A stretch of DNA of 64,000 bases from Rhodobacter sp. (GCA_013821825.1 PNJK01000003.1:1-64000), one strand, 5' to 3'; shown: positions 35,086 to 44,423, numbered from the stretch's first letter. Notes: generated by a model from the letters alone, not told the origin. Translations and numbers: made by a program.

Positions 35086-35399
35086 GGATCGAGGCTCCAT
35101 TGCTTGGGAAGAAGGAAGGGGAAACCAGTGCGGCAGTCGATGTCGATCTGCATGATCGGCGCCATGGATTCCGACCACTTGGCGTTGATCGGGTCGGCCT
35201 TGAGAAGATCAATCGTGGCCCGCAGGTCATCGGTTTCGAAATAGCCAAACAGCGTCAGGCCGTGGCGGAAGATGTGGTAGTTGCGGATGCCCGATTTGCG
35301 CAGGGTCGCGTCCATTTCCGGCCACAGGTCATCGTGGCGCTGCTTGTATTCCTCTTCGCAGCCGGGGCGGACGCCCAGAACCCATGCGTAGGATGCCAT
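35082..35399 (-). CDS. rhaM: L-rhamnose mutarotase
   Basis: A 105-residue protein of the RhaM/RhaU family, which interconverts alpha and beta forms of L-rhamnose. The start MASYAWVLGVRPGCEEEYKQ, the RHDDLWPEM segment and the IRNYHIFRHGLTLFGYFE region are characteristic, with the catalytic Tyr and His visible. Length is as usual. It directly abuts the acetoacetate-decarboxylase-like gene and overlaps the SDR. It is the best clue that the operon works on L-rhamnose or another 6-deoxy sugar. Confidence 0.88.
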   Translation of the reverse strand: MASYAWVLGVRPGCEEEYKQRHDDLWPEMDATLRKSGIRNYHIFRHGLTLFGYFETDDLRATIDLLKADPINAKWSESMAPIMQIDIDCRTGFPFLLPKQWSLDP

Positions 35400-36161
35400 T
35401 CAAGTCTCCGTCAGATAGTCGTGCAGGATCACGCCCGGCACGAGGGTGAATGCGGCTTTCCAGTAGAAGCCGTCCAGCATTTCAAGGACCGGCAGCCGGT
35501 GGAGGGGCGCTTGCGCGTTGGGGCGAAGGTCGACCGTGCAGGGGCCACTCCAGCATTCGGTGACCTGCACATCGGCCAGCTGGCGCGAGGTCAGCTGGCG
35601 GATCGCCGGGGTGCCGTCGATGTGGTCGATGGCCTTGAGGTTCAGGTTGGTGGCAAAGGGGAAGATCTTGCTCAGGTCGGCGATGTCGGCCGGGGACTGC
35701 TTGTAGGGCATGGTGCCGGTCAGCACGTCGATGCCGTTCCTTTCCAGCGAGCCGACGATCAGATCGCCACGGAACTCCAGCTTCGGCTGGCCGAGCTTCT
35801 TTGGCTGGCCGTGCACCTCGCGGCCATGGGTGACACCGATGTCGGAGGACAGGAAAAGCCAGGGCGAATAGGCCCCGGTCGCCTTGCCGGGCAGTTCCGC
35901 ACCGACCATCACGTTGACCTCGTGATAGGGGCCGAGCCAATCGGTGTCGTTCATCTTGTAGACATGGATCATCACCGTATCGCCGGTGGAGATCAGCGGC
36001 TCGGGCAACAGCGCGCGGATCGCGGCGGGGTCGGTGCGGTAGGCAAGGGTCAGAATTTCGGCGTTGCGGAAGGTGAACGGGAAAGGCGGCACCATAGGGG
36101 CGTCAAGCGGCGTCGAGAAGCCGGGCTTGACGATGTCGGCGTGGGTGATGGGCCATTTCAT
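35400..36161 (-). CDS. Acetoacetate decarboxylase-family protein
   Basis: A 253-residue member of the acetoacetate decarboxylase family. The lysine pair of the active site is kept in HGQPKKLGQPKLEF, where the first or second Lys forms the Schiff base. The N-terminal PMVPPFPFTFRNAEI and the PGKATGAYSPWLF region with its Glu (YHEVNVMVGAE) are also typical. Its role in a sugar operon is unclear: some relatives are not decarboxylases but act on cyclic or keto compounds. It overlaps the Gfo/Idh/MocA gene as ATGA. Confidence 0.85.
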   Translation of the reverse strand: MKWPITHADIVKPGFSTPLDAPMVPPFPFTFRNAEILTLAYRTDPAAIRALLPEPLISTGDTVMIHVYKMNDTDWLGPYHEVNVMVGAELPGKATGAYSPWLFLSSDIGVTHGREVHGQPKKLGQPKLEFRGDLIVGSLERNGIDVLTGTMPYKQSPADIADLSKIFPFATNLNLKAIDHIDGTPAIRQLTSRQLADVQVTECWSGPCTVDLRPNAQAPLHRLPVLEMLDGFYWKAAFTLVPGVILHDYLTET

Positions 36162-37204
36162 GTCGCGCGCTCCGGTTTGCCCGAGGCGATGGAGCGATAC
36201 ATCGCGTCCAGCGTTTCTACCGCGCGCTGGCCGATAAGGCCGGGGGCTTCGTTGCGGGTGGCGGTTCCGAGGCAGATCTGGGCGAGACGCTGGGTCGGCT
36301 CGATACATGCGTAGGCGCCCTGCCCTTTCGGGATGGCAAGGACTGTATCGCGGCCATCCTTGCGGCGCAGCTCCATCCGTTCGCGTTCGATGTCGATCAG
36401 GAGCATGCCCTCCGAGCCGAAGATGCGGATATCGACCTGATAACCGCAATGCTTTGGCACTGTGGAGGACCCCGACAGGACCGCCGTTGCGCCAGAAGCG
36501 AGGCGCAGGGTGGCGGCGTCGTACCAGTCGACCCCGGCGGGAGATTTTCCGGCGATGGCGTAAACCTCGGCCGGAGCGTCGTCGACAAGGGCGTACATCA
36601 GGCCCAGCGCATGGGAAAGCTGGCCCCACCCGTAGCCGCCGGCGTTGGCGGGGTCAGCCCAGGTGTCGCGATTGGGTCGGAACATGTGGTCCTTGGTTTC
36701 GATCAGGCCTTGACCGCCGAAGAGGTCTTCGGTCGGCGAGGCCATCTGGCAGACGATATGGCGGACGGTGCCAATCTGGCCTTCGCGCATCAGGTCGGCG
36801 GCCTTCCGGGTGAAGTCCTTGAAGTTCCAGCCGTAGGGAATGATAATCTGAAGCCCCTTTTCCGCAGCGTTAGAGACGATTTTGCGGGCCTGCTTGGCGC
36901 TGGTCGCCATCGGTTTGTCGATCAGCACATGCGCATCTGCGTCCAGCGCTGCCATCGCCTGTTCGTGGTGGACGGTGTGGGGTGAAACGATGACAACGCC
37001 GTCCGGCCTTTCGACCGAAAGGAGTTCGCGGTAGTCGGTATAGCCCTTGGCGATGCCGAACTTGTCAGTGATTTCCTTCAGCGCAGCCGGATCGCGGCGG
37101 TTGACGGCCACCAGATCGACCGTCGGGTCGGCCAGAAGCGACGGGATGTAGACCTGCGCGCCCCACCATCCTGCGCCCAGAACTGCGATACGGGCCTTAC
37201 GCAC
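36158..37204 (-). CDS. Gfo/Idh/MocA-family oxidoreductase
   Basis: A 348-residue NAD(P)-dependent dehydrogenase with N-terminal Rossmann motif VLGAGWWGAQVYIP and the conserved HVLIDKPMATS (EKP-like) segment near residue 95. The C-terminal alpha/beta domain provides the sugar site (for example HALGLMYALV). Family members oxidise sugars, inositols or sugar lactone precursors. Here it may oxidise the pyranose to a lactone or act on a side-branch sugar. Its start overlaps the GntR stop by 8 bases. Confidence 0.87.
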   Translation of the reverse strand: MRKARIAVLGAGWWGAQVYIPSLLADPTVDLVAVNRRDPAALKEITDKFGIAKGYTDYRELLSVERPDGVVIVSPHTVHHEQAMAALDADAHVLIDKPMATSAKQARKIVSNAAEKGLQIIIPYGWNFKDFTRKAADLMREGQIGTVRHIVCQMASPTEDLFGGQGLIETKDHMFRPNRDTWADPANAGGYGWGQLSHALGLMYALVDDAPAEVYAIAGKSPAGVDWYDAATLRLASGATAVLSGSSTVPKHCGYQVDIRIFGSEGMLLIDIERERMELRRKDGRDTVLAIPKGQGAYACIEPTQRLAQICLGTATRNEAPGLIGQRAVETLDAMYRSIASGKPERAT

Positions 37205-37925
37205 CTGTCACCTCCCTAAGCGCGTTTCTTACGTTGACCATGTGCTGACGCATCCCCCGTTGCGCCGCCGCTGAATCACGGTTTTGCAGGGCGGCAAGGA
37301 TGATCTGGTGGTCCTCGATCGACTGCTGGCGGATCGACTTGCGTTTCTGGAAGGCTTGCCGGCCCTGATCGCCCAGTACCTGCAGAAGCTTGCCGAAGCG
37401 CGAGAGGAAATCGTTGCCCGACGCCTCCAGAATGGTCTTGTGGAATTCAACGTCGGTGTCGTGGAAAAGTTCCGCATCCTCGGGGTCGGCGACCTGTGCA
37501 GCGACGAGGGTGGCAAGGCGGGCAAGCGCGGTGTCGGTGAGCCGTTCGGCGGCGAGGCCTGCGAGCATCGGTTCGAAATGGATGCGGGCGTCGAACAGTT
37601 CGGCCATGTTCTGGGCGTTCAGCGAGACGAAGAAATCCATCGGCGAGAGGAGTTCTTCGGCGTTCAGCGCGGTGACATAGACCCCGCCGCCATGGCGGAT
37701 TTCGAGTACGCCGAGGATGGAGAGCGCGCGCAGCGCCTCGCGGACGGTGGGGCGGCTGACGTCCAGCTGGTCGGCCAGATCCCGTTCGGAGGGCAGCTTG
37801 TCGCCAGCCGAAAGGTGGCCTGCCTTCACGAGGTCAAGGATGCGCTGGACGACAAGTTCGGAGACCGTCTTCTTGCCGATGGGGTCGGCGAGGGTCTTTA
37901 CCAGCTGGAGCCGTGGCTGTTTCAT
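37197..37925 (-). CDS. GntR-family regulator, FadR subgroup
   Basis: A 242-residue regulator. The N-terminal winged helix has LPSERDLADQLDVSRPTVRE and then ALRALSILGVLEIRHGGGVYV, and a C-terminal FCD helical domain follows (ARIHFEPMLAGLAAERL; the metal His residues include those in FHKTI and DHQII). It lies within the operon it probably controls, between the permease and the oxidoreductase. The paired TGGT...CCA sites in front of the operon (42560-42690) fit a FadR-type operator, so it is likely a repressor released by a sugar acid. Confidence 0.9.
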   Translation of the reverse strand: MKQPRLQLVKTLADPIGKKTVSELVVQRILDLVKAGHLSAGDKLPSERDLADQLDVSRPTVREALRALSILGVLEIRHGGGVYVTALNAEELLSPMDFFVSLNAQNMAELFDARIHFEPMLAGLAAERLTDTALARLATLVAAQVADPEDAELFHDTDVEFHKTILEASGNDFLSRFGKLLQVLGDQGRQAFQKRKSIRQQSIEDHQIILAALQNRDSAAAQRGMRQHMVNVRNALREVTGA

Positions 37926-38875
37926 CGAACCCTCGCTATCAGACGGGTGCCGGTTTCGCGGATGATCGGGACCATGACCGACAGGATCAAGAGGATGCCG
38001 AGGACTCCGGTCTGGATATGACCTGTGATGTTCTCCAGCGCCATGCCGTTTCTAAGGGCAAGGACGATCAGAATGGCAAGGATGGTGCCCGACATGGTGC
38101 CAGTGCCACCAAAAATGCTGACCCCGCCGAGAAGGACCATGGTGATGACATCAAGCTCGAACCCGTTGGCGATATCGCCGCGCACGGCACCGACACGGGC
38201 AGCGAAGAGAAGGCCAGCGAGGGCAGAGATCACACCCGAGGCAATGAAGATCCTGGCTTTCACAGCGCGGACTTCGAGGCCGGAGAACTCCGCAACCGCC
38301 CGGTTTGCGCCGATGAAATAGACCTTCCGGCCAAAGGCGGTGCGTTGCAGGATCAGGTAGGCAAGGACAGCAAAGACAGCGAAAAGCACCATGGCCAGCG
38401 GGACAGGGCCGATCAGCCCCTTCTGGCCCAGCGCGTCGAACCAGTCGGGGAAATCGCTGATGCCCCGGTCTTCGACCAGCACACGGGCGAAGCCGCGGAA
38501 CGCAATCATGGTGGCAAGGGTGACGACCAGCGAGGGGATGCCGAAGCCGACGATAAAAAGCGCGTTGAAGGCTCCACACAGGAACCCGATGGCCAGCGCG
38601 ATGGCCACGGCACCCCCGGCCGGGGCGCCCTGTTGCACCATCCAGCCGAAGGCGCAGGCGGCAAGACCCATGACCGAGGCGATAGAGAGGTCAATCTCGC
38701 CGTTGATGATGACGAAGGTCATCACCAGCGCGACGATGATCTTTTCGACCGAGAGCTGGAACATGTTGATCTGGTTGCCCACGGTCAGGAAAACCGGCGA
38801 ATTCCAGGCGTTCACGGCGTAAATCAGGATCAGGACGGCGAAAAGCAGGCCTTCCCAGCTGCGAAGGGCGGTCAT
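37922..38875 (-). CDS. Sugar ABC transporter permease (RbsC family)
   Basis: A 317-residue inner-membrane permease with about eight to ten hydrophobic segments, of the RbsC/RhaP/RhaQ type. VINGEIDLSIASVMGLAA and the EAA-like segment GGVSIFGGTGTMSGTILA are typical. Met at 38875 overlaps the other permease's stop (ATGA), which decides the start over the longer frame. It forms the membrane channel with the neighbouring permease. Confidence 0.9.
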   Translation of the reverse strand: MTALRSWEGLLFAVLILIYAVNAWNSPVFLTVGNQINMFQLSVEKIIVALVMTFVIINGEIDLSIASVMGLAACAFGWMVQQGAPAGGAVAIALAIGFLCGAFNALFIVGFGIPSLVVTLATMIAFRGFARVLVEDRGISDFPDWFDALGQKGLIGPVPLAMVLFAVFAVLAYLILQRTAFGRKVYFIGANRAVAEFSGLEVRAVKARIFIASGVISALAGLLFAARVGAVRGDIANGFELDVITMVLLGGVSIFGGTGTMSGTILAILIVLALRNGMALENITGHIQTGVLGILLILSVMVPIIRETGTRLIARVR

Positions 38876-39867
38876 GGGGCGCCTCCTGTCGGTTTGCGGC
38901 GGAGCAGGCGGCGCATCAGAACGGTGTCTGCAGCGACGGCGAGCAGGATGAGAAGACCCAGAACCGCCTCGCGCCAGAAGGCCGAAACCAGCGCCCAACG
39001 GACAAGCGAAGTGTCGATCAAGTCAATCAGGGCCGCCCCGATCAGGACGCCAAGAACGTTGCCCGATCCGCCGAAGATATTGACCCCGCCGACGACCACG
39101 GCACCAACGGATTTCAGTTCAAGCCCCAGCCCCGCGACCACGGTGATATTGCCGAAGCGCGAGAGGAACATGAAGCCGGCAAGGCCTGCAAGTGCCCCGG
39201 AGATTACAAATGCGAGGAAGATCGTGCGGCCGGCGTCGATGCCCGCGAAGGCGGCCGCGTCGGGGTTCGATCCGATGGCAAAGAAAGTGCGACCGGCGCG
39301 GAAGCGGGTCAGAAAGATATGGGCGGTCAGGACGACGAGGACGGAGATGACGACGATCCAGCGGATCTGCAGGTCGCCGACCGTGAAGGCGTTCATCGTG
39401 GCGAATTCGGTCAGCCAGGGCGGCAGTCGGTCCGTGGTGATCGAAGACCCATCAGAGGATTGCACCAGGATCGACCGGAAGATCGCAAGCGTGGCCAGGG
39501 TCACGATGATTGACGGCAACCTGAAGCGGGCGACCAGAAAGCCGTTGGCCGCTCCGAACACGGCGCCGATTGCCATGGCAAGGAACGGGACCAGCATTGG
39601 CGGCAGGCCCGGATAGGCGATCAGGATGCCGCCGGTGAAGTAAGCCGTGCCGCCGACAACCGATCCGATGGAAAGGTCGATGTTGCGGGTCAGGACAACG
39701 AAGGCCTGGCCCACGGCGATAAGCGCGATGACCGCGACCGATCCGGAGATGCGGTTGAAAAGGCGGGCGTTCAGATAGCCGTCGATCTGGCTGGCGAAAA
39801 AGAGGCCCGTTGCCACGAAAACCGCGAGCAGGACGAGAATGCGGAGGGTGCCAAGGGGAACGCGCAT
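38872..39867 (-). CDS. Sugar ABC transporter permease (RbsC family)
   Basis: A 331-residue permease of the same family as its neighbour, with NIDLSIGSVVGGTAYF, GSNPDAAAFAGID and the cytoplasmic GGVNIFGGSGNVLGV loop. About eight to ten membrane segments. The start abuts the ATPase stop, sharing one base. Together with the other permease it should form a heterodimeric channel, as in RhaPQ. Confidence 0.9.
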   Translation of the reverse strand: MRVPLGTLRILVLLAVFVATGLFFASQIDGYLNARLFNRISGSVAVIALIAVGQAFVVLTRNIDLSIGSVVGGTAYFTGGILIAYPGLPPMLVPFLAMAIGAVFGAANGFLVARFRLPSIIVTLATLAIFRSILVQSSDGSSITTDRLPPWLTEFATMNAFTVGDLQIRWIVVISVLVVLTAHIFLTRFRAGRTFFAIGSNPDAAAFAGIDAGRTIFLAFVISGALAGLAGFMFLSRFGNITVVAGLGLELKSVGAVVVGGVNIFGGSGNVLGVLIGAALIDLIDTSLVRWALVSAFWREAVLGLLILLAVAADTVLMRRLLRRKPTGGAP

Positions 39868-41393
39868 CAGGCGACCCCTGTCACTGTGTCTGGAGCCGCT
39901 ACGGCAAGGCGCATGACGGATTCATCGGTGGCCGTGTCCCCGGCGAATTCGCCGACGATCCGGCCCTCGCGCATCACAAGGATGCGATCGGCAAGCGACA
40001 GCACCTCTGGCAGGTCGGAGGAGATGATGATGATGGCGACCCCCTCGGCTGCGAGAGTGCGAAGGATCTGGTGCACCTCGGCCTTGGCGCCGACGTCGAT
40101 CCCGCGGGTGGGTTCGTCAACGATCAGAAGGCGCGGCCGGGTGTTCAGCCACTTGGCCAACATCACCTTCTGCTGGTTGCCACCTGACAGGGTGCCCACG
40201 GGTACGGTCAGATTGGCCGCCCTGATGTTCAGCTGCTGGCGAAAGGCTTGCGCATCGGCCAGTTCCCGCATCCGGTCAAGCCAGCCGAACGCGCCTGCAT
40301 ATTTGCCCAGCATCGGCAGCGTGATGTTGGCGCTGATGCCTTCGGTCAGCGCCAGGCCAAGCTTGCGGCGGTCTTCCGAGACATAGGCGATGCCCAGCGA
40401 CTGCGCCTGGTTCGGGCTGGTGATCGTGACGGGTTGGCCTGCGATTTCCACTGTGCCTGCGTCTGCCGGAGCGACACCGAAAAGCGCAAGCCCAACGTCC
40501 GTTCTCCGCGCGCCAACGAGACCGGAGAAGCAGACGATCTCACCCTTGTTCACGGTGAAGGACACATCGCGGAAAGTGCCGGTTTTGGCAAGGTTAGAGA
40601 CTTTCAGCAGGGTTACGCCGGTGTTCTTTGACGGCTCACGCGCAAAGCGGCCTGCCATGTCGCGGCCGACCATTTCGGCGATCATCGAGGCCTGCGTCAC
40701 CTCGGCCACTGGCTTCGTGGAAATGTGTTTGCCGTCGCGCATGACGGTGACGGTATCGGCAAGGGCGAAAATCTCCTCCAACCGGTGCGAAATATAAAGG
40801 ACGGCGACGCCCTGGTCGCGCAAGCTGCGCGCGATGCCGAAGAGGCGCTTTACCTCGTGGTCCGAAAGCGAGGCCGAGGGTTCGTCCATGATCAGGATGC
40901 GAGCGTTGAGCGAGATGGCGCGCGCGATTTCGACCGTCTGCTGTTCGGCGAGGGTCAGTTCGGCGGCGGCGCGGATTGGGTCGAGGCTGACGCCGAGGCG
41001 GGCGATCATCGCGGCGGCCTCGTCGTTCAGCTTGGACCAGTTGATCAGCCTGGGGCGGTTCTGGTGGCTGATGAAGATGTTCTCGGCAACCGAAAGATCG
41101 GGAAACACCATCGGTTCCTGATAGATCGCGGCGATGCCTGCGCGCTGGGCGGCGGCGGTGCCGGGAAAGGTGACGGGCTGGCCATCGACCAGGATCTCGC
41201 CGCTGTCGGGCTGGTAGATGCCGGTCATCGTCTTGATCAGCGTCGATTTCCCCGCGCCGTTTTCGCCGACAAGCGCGTGGATGCGGCCCGGTTCCAGCAC
41301 CAGCGAGAAGCGTGAGAGCGCCAGCGTGCCGCCGAAGCTTTTGGAGATGTCGCGCATGTCGAGGACGGGGGGCATTGGAACGCTTTCCGGCAA
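39867..41393 (-). CDS. Sugar ABC transporter ATPase (RbsA/RhaT type)
   Basis: A 508-residue double-ATPase of monosaccharide importers. Domain 1 has Walker A GENGAGKST (near residue 47), signature ELTLAEQQTVEIARAIS and Walker B ILIMDEPSASLSDHE. Domain 2 has a degenerate Walker A region (SGLVGARRTDVG), signature LSGGNQQKVMLAKWL and Walker B LLIVDEPTRGIDVG; the split of one good and one degenerate site is usual in this class. It lies 65 bases downstream of the binding-protein gene. Confidence 0.93.
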   Translation of the reverse strand: MPESVPMPPVLDMRDISKSFGGTLALSRFSLVLEPGRIHALVGENGAGKSTLIKTMTGIYQPDSGEILVDGQPVTFPGTAAAQRAGIAAIYQEPMVFPDLSVAENIFISHQNRPRLINWSKLNDEAAAMIARLGVSLDPIRAAAELTLAEQQTVEIARAISLNARILIMDEPSASLSDHEVKRLFGIARSLRDQGVAVLYISHRLEEIFALADTVTVMRDGKHISTKPVAEVTQASMIAEMVGRDMAGRFAREPSKNTGVTLLKVSNLAKTGTFRDVSFTVNKGEIVCFSGLVGARRTDVGLALFGVAPADAGTVEIAGQPVTITSPNQAQSLGIAYVSEDRRKLGLALTEGISANITLPMLGKYAGAFGWLDRMRELADAQAFRQQLNIRAANLTVPVGTLSGGNQQKVMLAKWLNTRPRLLIVDEPTRGIDVGAKAEVHQILRTLAAEGVAIIIISSDLPEVLSLADRILVMREGRIVGEFAGDTATDESVMRLAVAAPDTVTGVA

Positions 41394-41458
41394 CCATCAG
41401 GGAAAGGGCGGCCAGCCCCCGGGGAGTGGGAGGGCTGGCCGACGTCAGGGGCTTGGGC

Positions 41459-42496
41459 TTACTTCGCCTCAGCCTCGACGTTGTCCTTGTCGTAGACGGT
41501 GAACGGTCCCATCAGGATGCGCTTGGCACCCGGACGACCAGGATCTTCCTCGATCGTGTAGTCGCCCATGCGACCGGCGGTGAAGGTTTCACCCACGGCC
41601 CCGGTGATCTTGCCGGTCGCCAGCAGGTAGGAGGTGTAATAGGTCAGGTACCCAAGATCGACGAAGGACCAGAGCGCGAATTCCGGCGCGCAGCCGTTCA
41701 AGGTGTAGCTGACCATTTCGGCAGGAAGGCCAAGGCCGGACACCTTGACCTTGTCGCAGAGGCCCTCGTCCTGCATCGCCTTGGCCGAAGCCTGGATGCC
41801 GACGGTGGTGGGCGACATGATCAGCTTCAGGTTCGGATAGCTGTCGACCAGCGCAAGGGCGCGGTTGTAGCTGACCTCGGACTGGTCATCGCCGTAGACG
41901 GTATCGACCAGCTTCATGTTGGCGTATTTCTCGCCTTTCAGGGCCTCTTCCATCGCAGCGATCCAGGCGTTCTGGTTGGCGGCGTCGGGGGTGGCGGAGA
42001 GGACGGCAAACTCGCCTTCACCGCCCATGATCGAATACGCCATGTCGGCCATCACGACGCCGATGGACCCGAAATCGACTTGGGCGACAAAGACGGTCTC
42101 TCCCGCTCCGCTTGGGATCGGGCTGTCCCAGGTGACGACCTTGGTGCCAGCGGCCTGCGCCGCTTCGGCTGCCGGGGCGATCTGGTCACCGGCGTTGTTC
42201 GACAGCATGACGACGGCCTGGCCCTGGCTTCCGGCGGTTGTCAGGATCTCGATCTGGCCTGCGACCGAATTTTCCGGGGTTGGGCCGGTGTAAAGCAGGG
42301 TGCCGGTGTTGCCGAGTTCGGCATGCGCCTCTTCCGCGCCGCGGTTGGCCTGATCGAAAGGCAGGATACCGAGGAACTTCGGCAGAAGTACCATGTCGGC
42401 CTTGCCGCCCGGATCGGCGGTGACCGCCTGGGCATTGGCCTGGGCGCCAAACAGGGCAGCACAGAGGGCCAGTGTGGATACTGTCAGATGCTTCAT
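41459..42496 (-). CDS. Periplasmic sugar-binding protein (RhaS-like)
   Basis: A 345-residue periplasmic binding protein of the type I (ribose/rhamnose) class. A cleavable signal peptide is seen ([20 protein letters not shown], then NAQ). Mature sequence starts with [20 protein letters not shown], and [10 protein letters not shown] with the later [13 protein letters not shown] and VVTWDSPIP segments resemble RhaS of the rhizobial rhamnose transporter. It is the first gene of the operon, just after the putative operator, which fits the high expression binding proteins need. L-rhamnose is the favoured ligand; other deoxy sugars or autoinducer-2-like sugars are possible. Confidence 0.88.
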   Translation of the reverse strand: MKHLTVSTLALCAALFGAQANAQAVTADPGGKADMVLLPKFLGILPFDQANRGAEEAHAELGNTGTLLYTGPTPENSVAGQIEILTTAGSQGQAVVMLSNNAGDQIAPAAEAAQAAGTKVVTWDSPIPSGAGETVFVAQVDFGSIGVVMADMAYSIMGGEGEFAVLSATPDAANQNAWIAAMEEALKGEKYANMKLVDTVYGDDQSEVSYNRALALVDSYPNLKLIMSPTTVGIQASAKAMQDEGLCDKVKVSGLGLPAEMVSYTLNGCAPEFALWSFVDLGYLTYYTSYLLATGKITGAVGETFTAGRMGDYTIEEDPGRPGAKRILMGPFTVYDKDNVEAEAK

Positions 42497-42559
42497 GACG
42501 TGACGTCCTCCCGTGGTTTATGAGAACCGGACAGGTTCCTCCGCTCCGGTTGCGGGAAT

Positions 42560-42690
42560 AGTGGCCTGACCACTTTACGGTTTGCAACTGGATTTTCCGC
42601 CGCGTTGCGGCAATGCGGGGGCAGAAAGCGATCAAAAGGCTTGCTTTAGTGGCTTTCAGAGCTGAGTGTTCCTGAATTGGTAAGGCCACT
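42560..42690. promoter_or_regulatory. Paired FadR/GntR-type operators in the divergent sugar promoter
   Basis: The 213-base gap between the binding-protein gene and the isomerase gene holds two copies of TGGTnAGGCCACT: one inverted at 42560-42574 (reads AGTGGCCTGACCACT) and one direct at 42678-42690 (reads TGGTAAGGCCACT). They are near-palindromic and match the FadR-subgroup consensus TGGT-N3-ACCA in form. One copy sits close to each start, so a regulator bound to them could control both directions. Confidence 0.62.
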
Positions 42691-42709
42691 TATCGGAAAG
42701 GCGGCAGGC

Positions 42710-43507
42710 ATGAAGCTGTCGGTGACATCATGGTCGTTCCCCGCCTGCACGCTGGCTGAGGCCTGGGGAATCGCGCAAGCGCTGGGCTTTCGGGCGATGG
42801 ATCTGGGTCTTCTGCACGGGGCGGCTCTGGACAGGCACCGAATCACCACCGATCCGGAAGCGGCGGCACGGGCGCTGGGCGGGATGCCGGTTTCAAACCT
42901 CTACTGGCTGTTCGGCGCGGACATCGTCGAGAACGCCGTCAGCGACCCGGCAGCCAAGACCCGAAACGAGGCGGAGTTTGCGCAGGTCTGCCGCTTTGCC
43001 AAGGCGGCGGGATGTCCGTCGATCTTCGTGCTGCCGGGCGTGGCCGGGCCGGGGGCGTTCGACGCGGCGGCCACGGGGTTGGCCGGGCTTCTGGCCATTG
43101 CGCGGCGGCACGGCGTGATCCTGACGGTCGAACCGCATGTCGGAGGACTGCTGGCGTCGCCGGGCGCGACGTTGCGGATGCTGGCGGCGGTGCCTGGGCT
43201 GAAGCTGGCGCTGGATTACGCGCATTTCGTCTGCATGGGGTTCCGGCAAGAGGAGATCGATGTGCTTGCCCCGCATGCAGGCCATGTCCACTTACGGCAG
43301 GCGCGGCCGGGTGCCTTGCAGGCGAAATGGGGCGAGGGGGTGCTGGATTTCACGGCGATGGTCGGCGTACTGCGCTCAGCGGGATATCAGGGATACCTGG
43401 CGGTCGAATATGTGCACCAAGGCTATATGAATACGCTTTTCGATGACGTGCTGACCGAAACGGTGCGGATGCGCGACCACTTGCAGGCTTGCGGCATCGT
43501 AGCTTGA
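42710..43507 (+). CDS. Sugar phosphate isomerase/epimerase-like TIM-barrel protein
   Basis: A 265-residue xylose-isomerase-like TIM barrel. The start is MKLSVTSWSFP. Metal-binding candidates are the Glu in LTVEPHVGG, Asp and His in LALDYAHFV, His in GHVHLRQ, and Glu in LAVEYVHQG, in the order usual for this fold. Met at 42710 is preceded by the operator and gives the typical N-terminus. It is divergent from the sugar operon and probably controlled with it, perhaps isomerising a related sugar that the ABC importer also brings in. Confidence 0.8.
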   Translation: MKLSVTSWSFPACTLAEAWGIAQALGFRAMDLGLLHGAALDRHRITTDPEAAARALGGMPVSNLYWLFGADIVENAVSDPAAKTRNEAEFAQVCRFAKAAGCPSIFVLPGVAGPGAFDAAATGLAGLLAIARRHGVILTVEPHVGGLLASPGATLRMLAAVPGLKLALDYAHFVCMGFRQEEIDVLAPHAGHVHLRQARPGALQAKWGEGVLDFTAMVGVLRSAGYQGYLAVEYVHQGYMNTLFDDVLTETVRMRDHLQACGIVA

Positions 43508-43831
43508 CCGGACGGGCGCAAGGGCGCAAGGGTCGACCTGTCCGGCAGGGGGCAAGCAATGCTCACTCGGCGCCTTCGTCCGCCGCTGATGCTGATGGCG
43601 AGCGCTGCCCGCTCCCCGCGGAGCGATGGGGCGGTGCAGGCGAGGATGGGATCGTCGCGCATTCCACGGTCCCTATCTGACGATGGAGACGGCGCGGCAG
43701 ATGGTGCTGCGCGACGGTCCGCAAGCGCTGGATCATATCGCCGGGGTGTTGGCTTCGCCCGATGCGGCATAGGCCCCGCGTTGTTTCACAGCCTCCTCCG
43801 GTCTGTCGGTTTTTGGAGCAGTCCTATGGAC
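43508..43831. other. Gene-free stretch with a 3' gene fragment
   Basis: No complete gene. A frame at 43659-43772 reads AFHGPYLTMETARQMVL and on to a TAG, like the last 37 codons of a lost protein of unknown family, without a start. Nothing else is evident. Confidence 0.4.
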
Positions 43832-44419
43832 TTAGCGCCGCCGGAGATAGACGTAAAAGGCACCGGAGCCGCCGTGCCTCAGATGCGCTTCGGTCACCTG
43901 CAGGATCGCTGGGCCAAGGGGTGGCTGCCGCAGCCATTGCGGGACCTGATGGCGCAGCGCGCCCACGCGTTGAGGGATCGGGCCGGTATCGTCGCGACGT
44001 TTGCCCTTGCCTGTGATCACCAGGACCAGGCGCAGGCCAGCGCTTTGCGCGTTCAGGATGAAGCGGATCAGTTCGGGATGCGCTTCGGCCAGGGTCATTC
44101 CGTGCAGATCGATCCGGGCTTCCGGGGCAAGCTTGCCACGGGTCATCTTGCCGTGGGTCTTCGCGTCCATCTGCAGAGGTGCCGCGGTCAAGAGCTCCGG
44201 CAGAGTCAGCGCAAGAGCATGCCGCTCCGGTTTGCGGGCCCTTTCGCCCAGAAGAAAGGGCGAGAGGCGGGGCTTGGCATGGGCAAGGGGCGGCGGGTCG
44301 GCTGGCGCGGCTTCGACCGGTTTGTGGAAGATCGGATGTTCGTGCAGCGGGCGTGCCGTCCGGGCGACGCTGCGCCACAGCTCCTCTTCCTCGGGGCGCA
44401 GGGTGCGGTGGCGGCGCAT
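43832..44419 (-). CDS. Smr-domain protein
   Basis: A 195-residue protein with a C-terminal Smr (small MutS-related) domain: IDLHGMTLAEAHPELIRFIL is the conserved LDLHG-type motif, followed by LVLVITGKGKRRDD and a GSGAFYVYLRR end. The N-terminal part is charged and probably disordered. Smr domains nick nucleic acids, and stand-alone copies are suspected in RNA or DNA processing. Met at 44419 lies 4 bases after the mltA stop, so it is the end of a tim44-mltA-smr unit. Confidence 0.9.
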   Translation of the reverse strand: MRRHRTLRPEEEELWRSVARTARPLHEHPIFHKPVEAAPADPPPLAHAKPRLSPFLLGERARKPERHALALTLPELLTAAPLQMDAKTHGKMTRGKLAPEARIDLHGMTLAEAHPELIRFILNAQSAGLRLVLVITGKGKRRDDTGPIPQRVGALRHQVPQWLRQPPLGPAILQVTEAHLRHGGSGAFYVYLRRR

Positions 44420-44423
44420 CGGA

